64,000 bases of DNA from Planctomycetota bacterium (GTDB taxonomy: Bacteria > Planctomycetota > Planctomycetia > Pirellulales > Thermoguttaceae). Numbering within the stretch: the stretch's first letter is position 1; each line of letters begins with the position of its first letter. The stretch spans positions 40,821 to 104,820 of the forward strand of contig JAKPGL010000130.1 of NCBI GenBank assembly GCA_029550925.1, written 5' to 3'. The translations under genes and the position numbers were made by a program. The notes beneath the pieces were generated by a model that was not told where the DNA came from, did not search any database, and saw only the letters and a list, made by a program, of their open reading frames with translations. Positions 16,070 through 24,498 of the stretch are shown here, in pieces.

Positions 16070-17746
16070 ATGAGAGTTGGAGTTCTTCTTATTGCTCTGA
16101 GTGTTCTGGTCTGCGGGGTATCGGTGGCGGAAGAAACCATACTGAAACAGGCCCCTACCGCTCAACCGGGTAAGGCAGCATATCGGTTAGAGGGATTGCA
16201 TGGGTATATTGGTTTCGGGACATCCCCTGCTCCGTCGGAGTATTGTGTGGGGATGGGATTTTATACAGCGGTTTGGCGGCTGATCGACAAGCCGCTGGCC
16301 CACTTCCAGATTGGGCTAGCCGGTTGCTGGATCCTGCCCGACAACTCCGACAATAAGGACAAGCCACTCTGCCCGGAGGGAACACTGGCGCGGCAGTGGC
16401 AGCGGCGTGGGCCTACCTGGGAAAGTGTGTTCCAAACCATCGAAGGCGGAGTGGGCTACTGGGCAGGCAACCACTTTCGTTATGGCCCCCCAAAGTTCAG
16501 CATGAACGCCACGGCCCAATGCTACGACTACGAAATCGGCTCACCCGGGTGGTCTTTCTTTTACAGCAGTCAGGCCCTACCAGACGATCGGCTCGGTATC
16601 GCCCAGTTGAGCAACCGGCTGCTGATTCCGCCCGACGGATTGACCTTTCAGGGCAACCCGAATGGGGAATTTCTGGGATATACCTGGATGGCCTTGCCCT
16701 TTAGCGATCCTACCTCGGGCGAGCCGCCCACCGGGGAGCAAAGTTGGACCTGTTTTTTGAGCACCGCGAATTTCAAGGGACCTATTGCCTATTACATTCC
16801 GGAAACTTGGAGTAAGATCGGTAAACTGTTCAAATGTCCTTTCCTTTATGGCCGGGGACTTGATACCCGGCCCGGCAAGATGCATGGCGGCGCTATGGAG
16901 ATCAATACGGTTCCCCGTTTCGATGGCCAGGATGCCCGTGGAGTCCGCTATTCGAAGATCCCGAAGCTCCAGTTTCCGGTCGATGCCCAGGGCAGATCCC
17001 TGCTCGTCCAGGAGGTTACCTACTACTCAAAAGCCGCTTTGTACGATGCCTTTAAAGCATGGCGGGACGGGGGCCCAGCGTGCCCCGGACGCTTCGACCC
17101 AAAGGGTGCCTGGAAACCTACTCTGACCACACGCAGCGTGCATCTGGACCAGGCAGGCAAGAGGATCCTCGGCCTGGAACATTTCTTCCAAACGAAAGTC
17201 TTCGAAGGGAATGTCTGGGGGTTGCAGTGGAACGATAACCCCATCAGTCCTAAAGGAGGCTTTCCAGAGTATTTCACCTGGGAGGGCGAAAAATGCCTGC
17301 CGGTCTCGGCCGCCCAGGTCCCTAAGGATACTTATTTACACCAACAAAAATTCAAACTCGCCGGGCCCGGAGAACCCTACAGTTCCCCAACAGCCGGTGC
17401 GTGGGCCCGGCCAGGCCCAAAACTCGGCCCATTCACTGTCCAGCTTGCCGATGGCTCCGTGGTTACCTACTCCTGGTACCGGTTCATCGATCAGCCCTCC
17501 TTTCAGCAATATCGCTGGAGCGAGGAAAAGAAGGCTAAATTGCAGGCCTTGGTCGAAAAAATCCATGCCTCTTGGCCTATTGACCGGGATTATATGTCGC
17601 CGCTGAAACATGGAAAACTGGCTGCTCTGGATCCAGCCCTGTTGGTCAGCCCGCCCAAAGGTCTGGAGGTGGGATATGTGCCCATCGTTACCCGCCAAGA
17701 ACATCGAAGTGGGCAACCTGCTCCAGCGACTAGGAACTTTCCATGA
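16070..17746 (+). CDS. Exported protein of unknown function
   Basis: 558 residues from ATG 16070, which has a GTGGAG site seven bases upstream; a GTG twelve bases earlier is in frame. The signal peptide is MRVGVLLIALSVLVCGVSVAEE. The mature protein is rich in Trp, Tyr, Gly and Pro (YWAGNHFRYGPPKF, WSFFYSSQALPDD, WTCFLSTANFKGP, GLQWNDNPISPKGGFPEYF) with no membrane segment, a composition typical of beta-rich carbohydrate-binding or -cleaving exported proteins. I do not recognise a family. It is the last gene in the block between the 108-bp repeats and is likely cotranscribed with the esterase and oxidoreductase. Confidence 0.75.
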   Translation: MRVGVLLIALSVLVCGVSVAEETILKQAPTAQPGKAAYRLEGLHGYIGFGTSPAPSEYCVGMGFYTAVWRLIDKPLAHFQIGLAGCWILPDNSDNKDKPLCPEGTLARQWQRRGPTWESVFQTIEGGVGYWAGNHFRYGPPKFSMNATAQCYDYEIGSPGWSFFYSSQALPDDRLGIAQLSNRLLIPPDGLTFQGNPNGEFLGYTWMALPFSDPTSGEPPTGEQSWTCFLSTANFKGPIAYYIPETWSKIGKLFKCPFLYGRGLDTRPGKMHGGAMEINTVPRFDGQDARGVRYSKIPKLQFPVDAQGRSLLVQEVTYYSKAALYDAFKAWRDGGPACPGRFDPKGAWKPTLTTRSVHLDQAGKRILGLEHFFQTKVFEGNVWGLQWNDNPISPKGGFPEYFTWEGEKCLPVSAAQVPKDTYLHQQKFKLAGPGEPYSSPTAGAWARPGPKLGPFTVQLADGSVVTYSWYRFIDQPSFQQYRWSEEKKAKLQALVEKIHASWPIDRDYMSPLKHGKLAALDPALLVSPPKGLEVGYVPIVTRQEHRSGQPAPATRNFP

Positions 17747-17769
17747 AAGAGGTTGACCCAAGAAATACC

Positions 17770-17877
17770 GTTTCTGGCCGTCGGAAGCGACCTGAGGATG
17801 CTGGCCTTGCAAAACGCCGCCTGGTGCGCCGCCCTTTGGCCCACCCGCCCCTTCACCGACCTGGCCCGGTATTAAAA
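17770..17877 (+). pseudogene. Orphan 3' fragment of the aldolase gene (right repeat copy)
   Basis: Exact copy of the last 108 bases region of the HpcH/HpaI aldolase gene (13064-13171), here without the rest of the gene. The duplicated reading frame would end ...RPFTDLARY and TAA. It begins 23 bases after the stop of the unknown exported protein gene and directly precedes the PEP-CTERM promoter region. A perfect match implies a recent event or gene conversion. Confidence 0.95.
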
Positions 17878-17903
17878 CCTTCCCCGAATTTTTCTCCACA
17901 TCC

Positions 17904-17931
17904 TTGACAGCGTCAGGGGGGTGATTATGCT
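17904..17931 (+). promoter_or_regulatory. Sigma-70-like promoter for PEP-CTERM gene
   Basis: Consensus TTGACA at 17904-17909, a 16-base spacer and TATGCT at 17926-17931. Transcription would start near 17938 and give a leader of about 145 bases. The site begins 26 bases after the right copy of the 108-bp repeat. Confidence 0.6.
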
Positions 17932-17960
17932 ACTAAAGAAGTGGTGGGGGCTTTTTAGTC

Positions 17961-18006
17961 CTCGTGGGTTTGTAAGCCCTTTCAGGCTGTCTTCGAAGCC
18001 CACAAG
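17961..18006 (+). promoter_or_regulatory. Structured 5' leader of PEP-CTERM gene
   Basis: Outer stem CTCGTGGG (17961-17968) with CCCACAAG (17999-18006), one wobble pair, encloses an inner stem AGCC/GGCT (17975-17978 and 17985-17988). A separate ACTAAA/TTTAGT pairing (17932-17937 and 17954-17959) lies just upstream. I match it to no known riboswitch class. It could be a leader control element or a stabilising structure. Confidence 0.35.
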
Positions 18007-18082
18007 GTAAAAACCGGAATTGTATCAGAGGTTCCGGGGATGTAGTTTGTATAACCCCAACCAGAAAAAGAGGGGAGAAGCG

Positions 18083-19540
18083 ATGACCAAGAGAAGTGGC
18101 CGTTTTCTGGGGCTGGTGGCTGCGGTAGCGGCTTTAGGGGGATTTTTACCCGGAGAGGTCGCCACGGGGGCCATCATCTATTCCGTGGAGACCCGGCTTC
18201 ATAGCGAGTCGGGGATCAACGTTTCCCAGCCGATAGCTCCATTTTCTACTGTTCCGAACCTTTCGGCGGTGGATTATGCCAGCCCGGCTCGAAGGAACAA
18301 TGTACAGCTTCAGATTGCCGCCGGCACTCCCCAGGCCGGCAGCGGCGGCGTAGGGAAGCTGGTCGATGGCCTTTGGCCTTGGGACGGCGATCGGGACGCG
18401 CCCAGCCAGGTGCTTTTCTCCGATAGCGGCGATTTAGCCGTCCAGTTCGACCTCCGGCAGTTAGTGGACATTTGGCGGATCAACACTTATTCCCGCCATG
18501 TGAGCAATCGCACGCCGCAGGTTTACACGGTGTACGGCAGCAGTGCGGCGGTGCCGCCCACGACCAACGGGGATCCGACCGGCTGGACGCTGATTGCTTC
18601 GGTGGATACTCGCAATAATAGCCCTGGGCCGCCCTATGGAACGACCGGCACCAGCCTGGACGGCATTGCCGGGGCAAGCATCTATGACGATGCGGGCGGG
18701 CCGCTGGGCCAGTACCAGCACCTGCTTTTTGTATTGCAACGGCCTGGGACCTACGGCACCTTCTACGGTGAGATAGACATTGTTACAGGTAGCCATCCAA
18801 TTATCACTATGGAAAGCCGATACCACGGGGACCCGGATAATGTGGGCAGCGGCCCAATTACCACCAATCCGTTCCAGTGGGTCCCCACCGTATCCAACAA
18901 GGACTATGCGGATGCTAGTCAAGGCCACGGGGTAACCGCGACGATTGTTGCCGGCGCTAAATCGTCTGGCAGTGGGGCTCCGAGCGTGCTGCTGGATGGC
19001 CAGTGGCCTTCTACCTGGGATTCGCCGGGCCAGGTCCTTTTTGATGATGGGAATTATCCTTTCCGGGTTCTGTTTGATCTAAAGGACCGGCTATCTGTGG
19101 AGATGATCAATACCTTTTCCCGCCATACCCAAGCTACCAATCCTTCCAACGGGGCTCGCACGCCCCAGGTTTATACCCTCTACGGCATTGATGCGGATAC
19201 GCCGCCCTCAGCTACCGGCGACCTAATTGCCAACGGCTGGATTCCGATCGCTGTGGTGGACACCCGGCCCTATGCCTACTCGAATGGCACAGGCACCAAT
19301 CTGCCCGGCGTGGCCGGTGTGAGCATCACTCCCTTGGATGGCATCAGCCTGGGCGTGTACCGGTATTTGCTATTCGATTTCCAGCCTTCCACCGAAACGT
19401 ACGGTACCTTCTATGCGGAGATCGACATTTTCGGCACGGTGGTGCCGGAGCCGGCCAGTTGGCTGCTAGTCCTGTTCGGCCTGACCAGCCTCGGCCTGGT
19501 GGCCCTTCGCAAACGCATCTGCGGACTAACAAAATCCTGA
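18083..19540 (+). CDS. PEP-CTERM sorted exported protein with duplicated domain
   Basis: 485 residues. A signal peptide (RFLGLVAAVAALGGFLPG) opens the protein and the C-terminus has the full PEP-CTERM sorting signal: VPEPASW, a hydrophobic helix LLVLFGLTSLGLVAL and the basic RKR cluster, recognised by an exosortase that cuts and probably transfers the protein to the cell surface or matrix. The body is an internal tandem duplication: each half has a DYA/ADAS opening, a G-x-LxDGxWPW/WPST segment, VLFDL, NTFSRH, TPQVYTxYG, GW-x-I-A-V-V-D-T-R and YGTFYxEIDI, reminiscent of discoidin-like sugar-binding domains. Start 18083 has AGGGGAG upstream. No exosortase gene is in the window. Confidence 0.88.
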   Translation: MTKRSGRFLGLVAAVAALGGFLPGEVATGAIIYSVETRLHSESGINVSQPIAPFSTVPNLSAVDYASPARRNNVQLQIAAGTPQAGSGGVGKLVDGLWPWDGDRDAPSQVLFSDSGDLAVQFDLRQLVDIWRINTYSRHVSNRTPQVYTVYGSSAAVPPTTNGDPTGWTLIASVDTRNNSPGPPYGTTGTSLDGIAGASIYDDAGGPLGQYQHLLFVLQRPGTYGTFYGEIDIVTGSHPIITMESRYHGDPDNVGSGPITTNPFQWVPTVSNKDYADASQGHGVTATIVAGAKSSGSGAPSVLLDGQWPSTWDSPGQVLFDDGNYPFRVLFDLKDRLSVEMINTFSRHTQATNPSNGARTPQVYTLYGIDADTPPSATGDLIANGWIPIAVVDTRPYAYSNGTGTNLPGVAGVSITPLDGISLGVYRYLLFDFQPSTETYGTFYAEIDIFGTVVPEPASWLLVLFGLTSLGLVALRKRICGLTKS

Positions 19541-19602
19541 TCCCCTGCCCTTCCCATCCAGGAAGGTTTCCAGGGGCCCCAGCATTGAGAGAAAGTTTCT
19601 CT

Positions 19603-19642
19603 GCCTCTGGCAAAGCTCTGGTTTTGCCAGAGGCTTTTTTTT
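19603..19642 (+). terminator. Rho-independent terminator
   Basis: GCCTCTGGCAAA pairs with TTTTGCCAGAGGC around a GCTCTGG loop and is followed by eight T residues. It ends the PEP-CTERM transcript. It is by far the cleanest intrinsic terminator in the window. Confidence 0.9.
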
Positions 19643-19651
19643 ATGCGGTTT

Positions 19652-20590
19652 TTATGCGGTCATGCCTTTGGTCAGGGCCATGAAGGCGGTTTCCAGGTTG
19701 AGTTCGTCCTGGCGGAATTCCAGCAGGTGGTAGCCGGCCTGGACCAAAAGAGCAGCCAAGGGGCTGTAATCTTCGACGCCTGCGCGCAAGGTGGCCAGAA
19801 TGGTTCCATCTCGCAGATCGACCCGCTGAACACAAGGGTCTTGTTCCAGCAGGCGAGCGGCGGCGTCGGGATGTTCGCGGAGTCGGATCCGAAGGACCAC
19901 GTGCTCCCGCACCCGGCGAATCACCTCGGACACTTCGGCCGAGACCAAAAGCACGCCCCGCTCGATGATGCCGACTTTGTTGCAGATGTCGGCCAGTTCG
20001 GGCAGGATATGGCTGGAAACCATAATGGTTTTGCCCATCTGGCGGAGTTGTTTTAGCAGTTGGCGGATTTCGATGCGGGCGCGGGGGTCCAGGCCGCTGG
20101 CCGGCTCGTCCAAAAGCAAAACCTGCGGATCGTGCAACAGCACCCGGGCCAGACCCAACCGCTGCGTCATGCCGCGCGACAGGCTGGTTACCAGGGCGTC
20201 ACGCTTGTAGCCCAGTTCCACCAGTTGGAGCACCTCTTCGCATTTTTGGCGTCGGGCCGGGCCTCGCAGCCGATACGCCGCCGCAAAGAACTCCAAATAC
20301 TCCATCACCGTCATGTCGTCATAGACGCCGAAGATGTCCGGCATGTAGCCGATCAGCCGACGGATCTCCTTGGCATGGGTGTAGATGGAATAGCCGGCCA
20401 CATACGCCTCGCCCCAGGTGGGATTCAGCAAGGTGGCCAGGATTCGCAGCGTGGTGGTCTTGCCCGAACCGTTCGGCCCGATAAAGCCGAATAGGTCCCC
20501 TTCGTGGAGCTCGAGGTTCAGGTTGTCGATGGCCCGCAGGGAACCATAGACTTTGGTGAGGTCCTGGGTTTTGATCATCACTTCGGACAT
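19652..20590 (-). CDS. ABC transporter ATP-binding protein
   Basis: 312 residues. Motifs of an ABC ATPase are complete: Walker A GPNGSGKTTT (about 38-47), Q-loop region GYMPDIFGVYDDMTVMEYL, signature SRGMTQRLGLARVLL, Walker B VLLLDEPASGLDP, and the switch histidine in VSSHILPEL. The C-terminal 85 residues form an extra domain as in drug/Na+ exporter ATPases of the ABC-2 type. The Q-loop carries MPD rather than the usual PQ. It begins 40 bases after the stop of the large membrane protein gene, so they form an operon, but no classical ABC-2 permease is adjacent. Substrate unknown. Confidence 0.93.
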   Translation of the reverse strand: MSEVMIKTQDLTKVYGSLRAIDNLNLELHEGDLFGFIGPNGSGKTTTLRILATLLNPTWGEAYVAGYSIYTHAKEIRRLIGYMPDIFGVYDDMTVMEYLEFFAAAYRLRGPARRQKCEEVLQLVELGYKRDALVTSLSRGMTQRLGLARVLLHDPQVLLLDEPASGLDPRARIEIRQLLKQLRQMGKTIMVSSHILPELADICNKVGIIERGVLLVSAEVSEVIRRVREHVVLRIRLREHPDAAARLLEQDPCVQRVDLRDGTILATLRAGVEDYSPLAALLVQAGYHLLEFRQDELNLETAFMALTKGMTA

Positions 20591-20629
20591 GGAAAGGCCC
20601 CATTGTTGTCGTTTGGGGGTTCGCTGGGT

Positions 20630-23041
20630 TTATGGATTCGGTCTATTTTCGTGCTCTACCGGATAAACAAATCGGACAAACACCAGATGTTGATCTTCGG
20701 GCGGATGGGGGAGCGGTTGGCCGTCTCGCAAAACCACAGTTCCAGGGATTCCGTCAACCGGTCGGTTTTCTACCGAGGCTGTTGGCCAGCCGGTCGGCTG
20801 CTGCACCTGGGCCACCAGCACCGCCCTGCCCTGCCGAAGCCAACCGGTTCCGTCCAGAAAACTATGATACCGATGGGTTAGCCCCGTGTAGGTTTCGCCG
20901 CCGATACTGTCGAAGAACATCATGGTCTGGAGGATTTCTACCAGGTTATGGGATTGGGGGTTATAGGGTTTTCGGCTCGAGGCGGCCCACCCGGCTGCGC
21001 CCACTTGTCCGCCGCCTCCGCCGCCTAGGAGTGTGGGAAGTTCGATCCGCTGGCGGGACATCGGCTCAATGCGGACGGTTTGGCCCGGCGCGAGTCGGCC
21101 CAAAGCATATCCCCATCGGCCATAGGCTAGGATACATTGGTCCAGTGGTATAGGCAGCGTATTGGTCAGATCGCCTTCGGGCAATTGGTCCCGATCGACC
21201 AGATGGGCCTGCGGCCAAGCGCGACAAGGCGTCCACCATCGGCCCAGGACCAATCGGCTGCTCCAGACGTGTACTGGCAGGCCCAGCAGTTGATCGGCTT
21301 CGGCGGTCCAGTGATACGGTCGGCCCCAAAGCAGATTGCCGCCCGGTCGGGTCTGCATTCCGCCCAGGCCTTCGCCGGCCAGGCCGATCGGCGAAAGAAC
21401 GGTCTGGGAGGTTTGGAGCAGCTTTCCGTCCGGACCATACTGGCGGAGAGCCAACGTGTAGGCGTCTGTCTGTGGACTGAACAAATTCACCCATGTCGCT
21501 CCCCGCACCAGGCCCGCGGCCGTATCCACATCCAACACGTCCACTTGATTGTAGCGAACTTGCCGACCTTTCAGATACACACTCAGGCCATAGGCGCCCA
21601 CGGCCGTCAGGACGACCAGGGTGGAAAACGTCAGCCAGGTCCAATGCATCCGGCCGACCACTTTTCGCAGGAAGAAATAATCCCCAGGACCGATGAGCAG
21701 AATATAGAGCACCATCAGCCCAGCCACCGGCCAGAAAGAGATCATTGGCAGCCCCTCGAACTGATCTAAGGCGGATCGCCATTGGCCGCTCAGGTCGCGG
21801 TAGCCGGTATGGAGCAAGGCCCCGCCTTCGCTGGTTTGTTCGGTTTTGGGCAGGGGCAGGGCCAGCAGTTTGCGGAGCAGCCGACCTCGGTCCGGCCAGT
21901 GAGCAAGCGGCGGCCGATCAAAGTCCCCGGCAAGGACCAGCACTTCGCCCAATCCATAAGGCCGACGGATCGCCAGCGGGGTATCGCCTTCACGGACCTC
22001 CACCAGACCTTCTATCCGGTCCCAGCGAGGGGCGGCAATCGTTGTTTCCGGTCGCCCCATGCCGGGCACAGGCCGACTGCTCTCCGCATACATTTCATAT
22101 CCGGCGGCGGAGCGGAGAGAAGCCAGGCCGACCACCCGGCCGGGCAACCATTGGGCCAATACGCCCCCCTGCCCTGCCGCCTCCTGAGCCTTGGCGCCTA
22201 AAAACACCACCAATTTCCCGCCCTGCCGAACCCACAGGTCCAGGGCGTTGGAACGCTCCGGATCGGTCCAAAGCGGCTGGAGCAGATCGGGTTGGCTGGT
22301 GGAGATGGTGATTAAATCTACTCCATCGTAGCCACACCCATTCGTCGGTAATCGACCCACCGCGTCCGGGTCGGAAAGCTGGACCACCACCGGGGCGCGG
22401 TCTTTGGGCCAATGGAGGCTGCCGATCACTTCCACCGGACGGACCGCGTCTTCCAAGCCCACAGACGCCGGGCCAATGGAGACCAGCAGAAGTTGGGCGG
22501 CCCCCATCGCTGGGAACAACTCTCCGGTCGGCGTGCTTTTGGCAGACTGGCCGGGCAATGTCTCCCCTGTCGCCCGGACGCCGATCTTTTTTTCTACGAG
22601 CCGATCGCCCGCCCGAACCTGATCGCCCTCCGAGACCGGTTCATGCAGAGCTACGGTCAGCCCCCCTTCGGTCTGGCTGAAAAGGACATACATGAAATGG
22701 CGAACTTCTTCGCCGGCCTTCCATCGCAAAAGACGTTCCGGCCGAACCCGGACGCCGAAACAGGCCGTGGTGCCTTCGCTATCGGGCGTCTGGAGCACAA
22801 CGACCGCCTGGCCCGGCGTCGAACCGCCCCGAACGATCACTTCCACCGGCGCCCAAAACCCCACCTTATACCGCCCTGCCCAGCCAACCCGTACTCCTAG
22901 GATTTCAGGCGCCGCCGAACTGGCTTGGGCCGACGGAGGAGCGGCGGTGCTCGAGGGCGGCGACTCTGCCGTGGCCGGTAGGACGCCAGAAAAGAGGAAT
23001 ACTAGCCCCGGCCAAGCCCAGTGAAAGGTTCCCCTAAGCAA
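20630..23041 (-). CDS. Large exported/membrane protein next to ABC ATPase
   Basis: About 803 residues if started at the TTG at 23041, just ahead of a signal-peptide-like segment (GTFHWAWPGLVFLFSGVLP); an ATG at 23422 would add 127 residues encoded by C-rich repeat DNA and not protein-like. The first 480 residues are extracytoplasmic and beta-rich, with a glutamine-amidotransferase-like part (VDLITISTSQ, LDLWVRQGGKLVVFLGA, RRPYGLGEVLVLAGDFD). Two membrane helices follow (FWPVAGLMVLYILLIGPGDY and WLTFSTLVVLTAVGAYGLSV), then a C-terminal beta domain. A similar layout is seen in planctomycete proteins encoded beside ABC exporters. It may be the membrane partner of the downstream ATPase. The family is not named with certainty. 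Confidence 0.6.
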   Translation of the reverse strand: MLRGTFHWAWPGLVFLFSGVLPATAESPPSSTAAPPSAQASSAAPEILGVRVGWAGRYKVGFWAPVEVIVRGGSTPGQAVVVLQTPDSEGTTACFGVRVRPERLLRWKAGEEVRHFMYVLFSQTEGGLTVALHEPVSEGDQVRAGDRLVEKKIGVRATGETLPGQSAKSTPTGELFPAMGAAQLLLVSIGPASVGLEDAVRPVEVIGSLHWPKDRAPVVVQLSDPDAVGRLPTNGCGYDGVDLITISTSQPDLLQPLWTDPERSNALDLWVRQGGKLVVFLGAKAQEAAGQGGVLAQWLPGRVVGLASLRSAAGYEMYAESSRPVPGMGRPETTIAAPRWDRIEGLVEVREGDTPLAIRRPYGLGEVLVLAGDFDRPPLAHWPDRGRLLRKLLALPLPKTEQTSEGGALLHTGYRDLSGQWRSALDQFEGLPMISFWPVAGLMVLYILLIGPGDYFFLRKVVGRMHWTWLTFSTLVVLTAVGAYGLSVYLKGRQVRYNQVDVLDVDTAAGLVRGATWVNLFSPQTDAYTLALRQYGPDGKLLQTSQTVLSPIGLAGEGLGGMQTRPGGNLLWGRPYHWTAEADQLLGLPVHVWSSRLVLGRWWTPCRAWPQAHLVDRDQLPEGDLTNTLPIPLDQCILAYGRWGYALGRLAPGQTVRIEPMSRQRIELPTLLGGGGGGQVGAAGWAASSRKPYNPQSHNLVEILQTMMFFDSIGGETYTGLTHRYHSFLDGTGWLRQGRAVLVAQVQQPTGWPTASVENRPVDGIPGTVVLRDGQPLPHPPEDQHLVFVRFVYPVEHENRPNP

Positions 23042-23075
23042 TATCGTGTTTCTGACGACCGACCCAATTGCCGGG

Positions 23076-23312
23076 CCTCCTGCCCTGCCCTGCCCTGCCT
23101 TTGCAGCATCGGCCTGTTGAGGCTTGGCCCCCCTGCCCTGCCCTACTCTACCTTTCCCGGCCAGTTTGGGTCTGCCCCCCCTGCCCTGCTCTGCCCTGCC
23201 GAGGTTCTCATGCGGCCCTTTGGTTTCCCTACCCTGCCATAGCCTGTGGGTTGGCCCATCGGATTGCCTGAGCCGACTCTGAGGCCGAGATGCCTCCCCC
23301 CCCTGCCCCGGC
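23076..23312. repeat. Array of C-rich CCCTGCCC units
   Basis: Units begin near 23076, 23128 and 23175, about 47-52 bases apart, each with C4-7 TGCCCTGCYC, and weaker ones follow near 23230 and 23296. The minus strand shows four-run G tracts fitting G-quadruplex motifs. The array lies in the doubtful N-terminal or upstream region of the large membrane protein gene and would read there as AGQGR/GQGRGG peptides. Confidence 0.6.
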
Positions 23313-23500
23313 AAACAACCTCCGCCAGGCAGAGCTTGTTTTGCCTGGGAGAAACATTTCGGAGACTCGGAGCGATTGGGGGCCACAAAACAACCTTTTT
23401 CCAGGGACAACATCAAGGGCACGTGTCTGGGGGGTGAATTACCCTATGCTGAGGGGGATCAGTTTCCCTTTAAGGTAGATTCTCTACGTCGAAAAGCCTG

Positions 23501-23899
23501 TTATGGTTTGCCCGCGTCCGGACAGATACAGACCATCTGCCCACAGCCGGGACAGCCCTGGGCGTATTTTTTCCAGACGGCCTCGGCCAAATCGACGCCC
23601 ACCACATTGGCGATGGTAACAAGCCAGGCCAATACGTCGGCGAATTCCTCGGCCTTTTGCTCCAGGGTGCCTTTACGCAAGGCGGCCGACAATTCGCCGA
23701 ACTCTTCGGCCAGCCACATGAAGGTGCCCTCTACGCCGCGGGCCACGTCTTTGCGAAGATACATTCGGCGGATAATTTCCTGGAACTCGGCCAAGGTCAA
23801 ACGTTGCGGCCCGGACCGAGCAGTGGATGAGACAGTTTCCACGGATTTTTTCTCCTCGGAGGATTGGCCCCGGCCCAGTCGCCCCAAATGGAGGGACAA
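23501..23899 (-). CDS. MazG-like nucleotide pyrophosphohydrolase
   Basis: 132 residues. The all-alpha NTP pyrophosphohydrolase motifs EEFGELSAAL and EEFADVLAWLVTIAN give the E-x2-E and E-x2-D metal ligands that hydrolyse (d)NTPs to monophosphates, a house-cleaning role. Upstream of the domain is a 30-residue charged leader. The C-terminus adds CPGCGQMVCIC, a possible zinc-binding or redox cysteine cluster uncommon in MazG itself. The start is a TTG at 23899 with GAGGG about eight bases upstream; the domain proper begins at LTLAEFQEIIRRMYL. It is divergent from the tRNA-binding gene. Confidence 0.85.
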   Translation of the reverse strand: MSLHLGRLGRGQSSEEKKSVETVSSTARSGPQRLTLAEFQEIIRRMYLRKDVARGVEGTFMWLAEEFGELSAALRKGTLEQKAEEFADVLAWLVTIANVVGVDLAEAVWKKYAQGCPGCGQMVCICPDAGKP

Positions 23900-24040
23900 G
23901 AATTGGCCCTCGCCGATGGCCTGCTTGGCCAGAGGCGTTTCTTCGGAAACTATTCCATATTAAAATAGCAACGATTCCAGGCCAAGGGGCCTGACATCGG
24001 GAACACGTTTCTCTGAAGACTCTTTCCAAGGAATCTTTCT

Positions 24041-24373
24041 ATGACGAAACCGGAAATTACGTATGACGATTTTGCGAAGTTGGACCTGCGAGTGGCGACG
24101 GTCATTTCGGCCCGGCCCCATCCGAACGCCGATAAACTGATGCTTTTGGAGATCGACGTAGGCGACCAGCGCAAACAGATCGTGGCCGGCATCCGGCAGC
24201 ACTATCAGCCGGACCAATTGGTCGGCCGACAGATCATCGTCGTCAACAACCTCCAGGAGGCGGTGCTTCGGGGAGAAGAGTCGCAAGGGATGCTCTTGGC
24301 CGCCAGCGACGGCCAACGGATCGTCCTGCTACAACCCGCCGAGCCTTGCGCCCCCGGCAGCGTGGTCAAATAG
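24041..24373 (+). CDS. tRNA-binding domain protein (MetRS C-terminal/CsaA type)
   Basis: 110 residues forming a single OB-fold tRNA-binding domain. Visible are the family hallmarks FAKLDLRVATVISARPHPNADKL split here as LDLRVATVISA and HPNADKLMLLEIDVG, QIVAGI, GRQIIVVNNLQEAVLRG and ESQGMLLAA. Such free-standing domains resemble the C-terminal dimerisation/tRNA-binding part of methionyl-tRNA synthetase and CsaA/Arc1-like factors. It may assist MetRS in trans. AAGGAA precedes the ATG. The stop is a TAG, one of several genuine TAG terminators in this window. Confidence 0.92.
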   Translation: MTKPEITYDDFAKLDLRVATVISARPHPNADKLMLLEIDVGDQRKQIVAGIRQHYQPDQLVGRQIIVVNNLQEAVLRGEESQGMLLAASDGQRIVLLQPAEPCAPGSVVK

Positions 24374-24498
24374 CCCCCTTTGCTCCCTCGAGACGGATCC
24401 TCAAACGGCGCAGGAGGTTGTTTCTGGGCCGGGGGGATGACATATTCACTAGAAGTGTACTTTTGTTTCTTTGACCGTCCATTGAGGAGGATTTACCC

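Noticed and set aside
13444-17746. Integrative element with its own integrase in the repeat-bounded block
   Set aside because: All three genes are metabolic or exported proteins; no integrase, transposase or excision gene is present.
23042-23422. 127-residue N-terminal extension of the large membrane protein
   Set aside because: It is encoded by the C-rich repeat array and precedes an internal signal-peptide-like segment; kept only as an alternative start.
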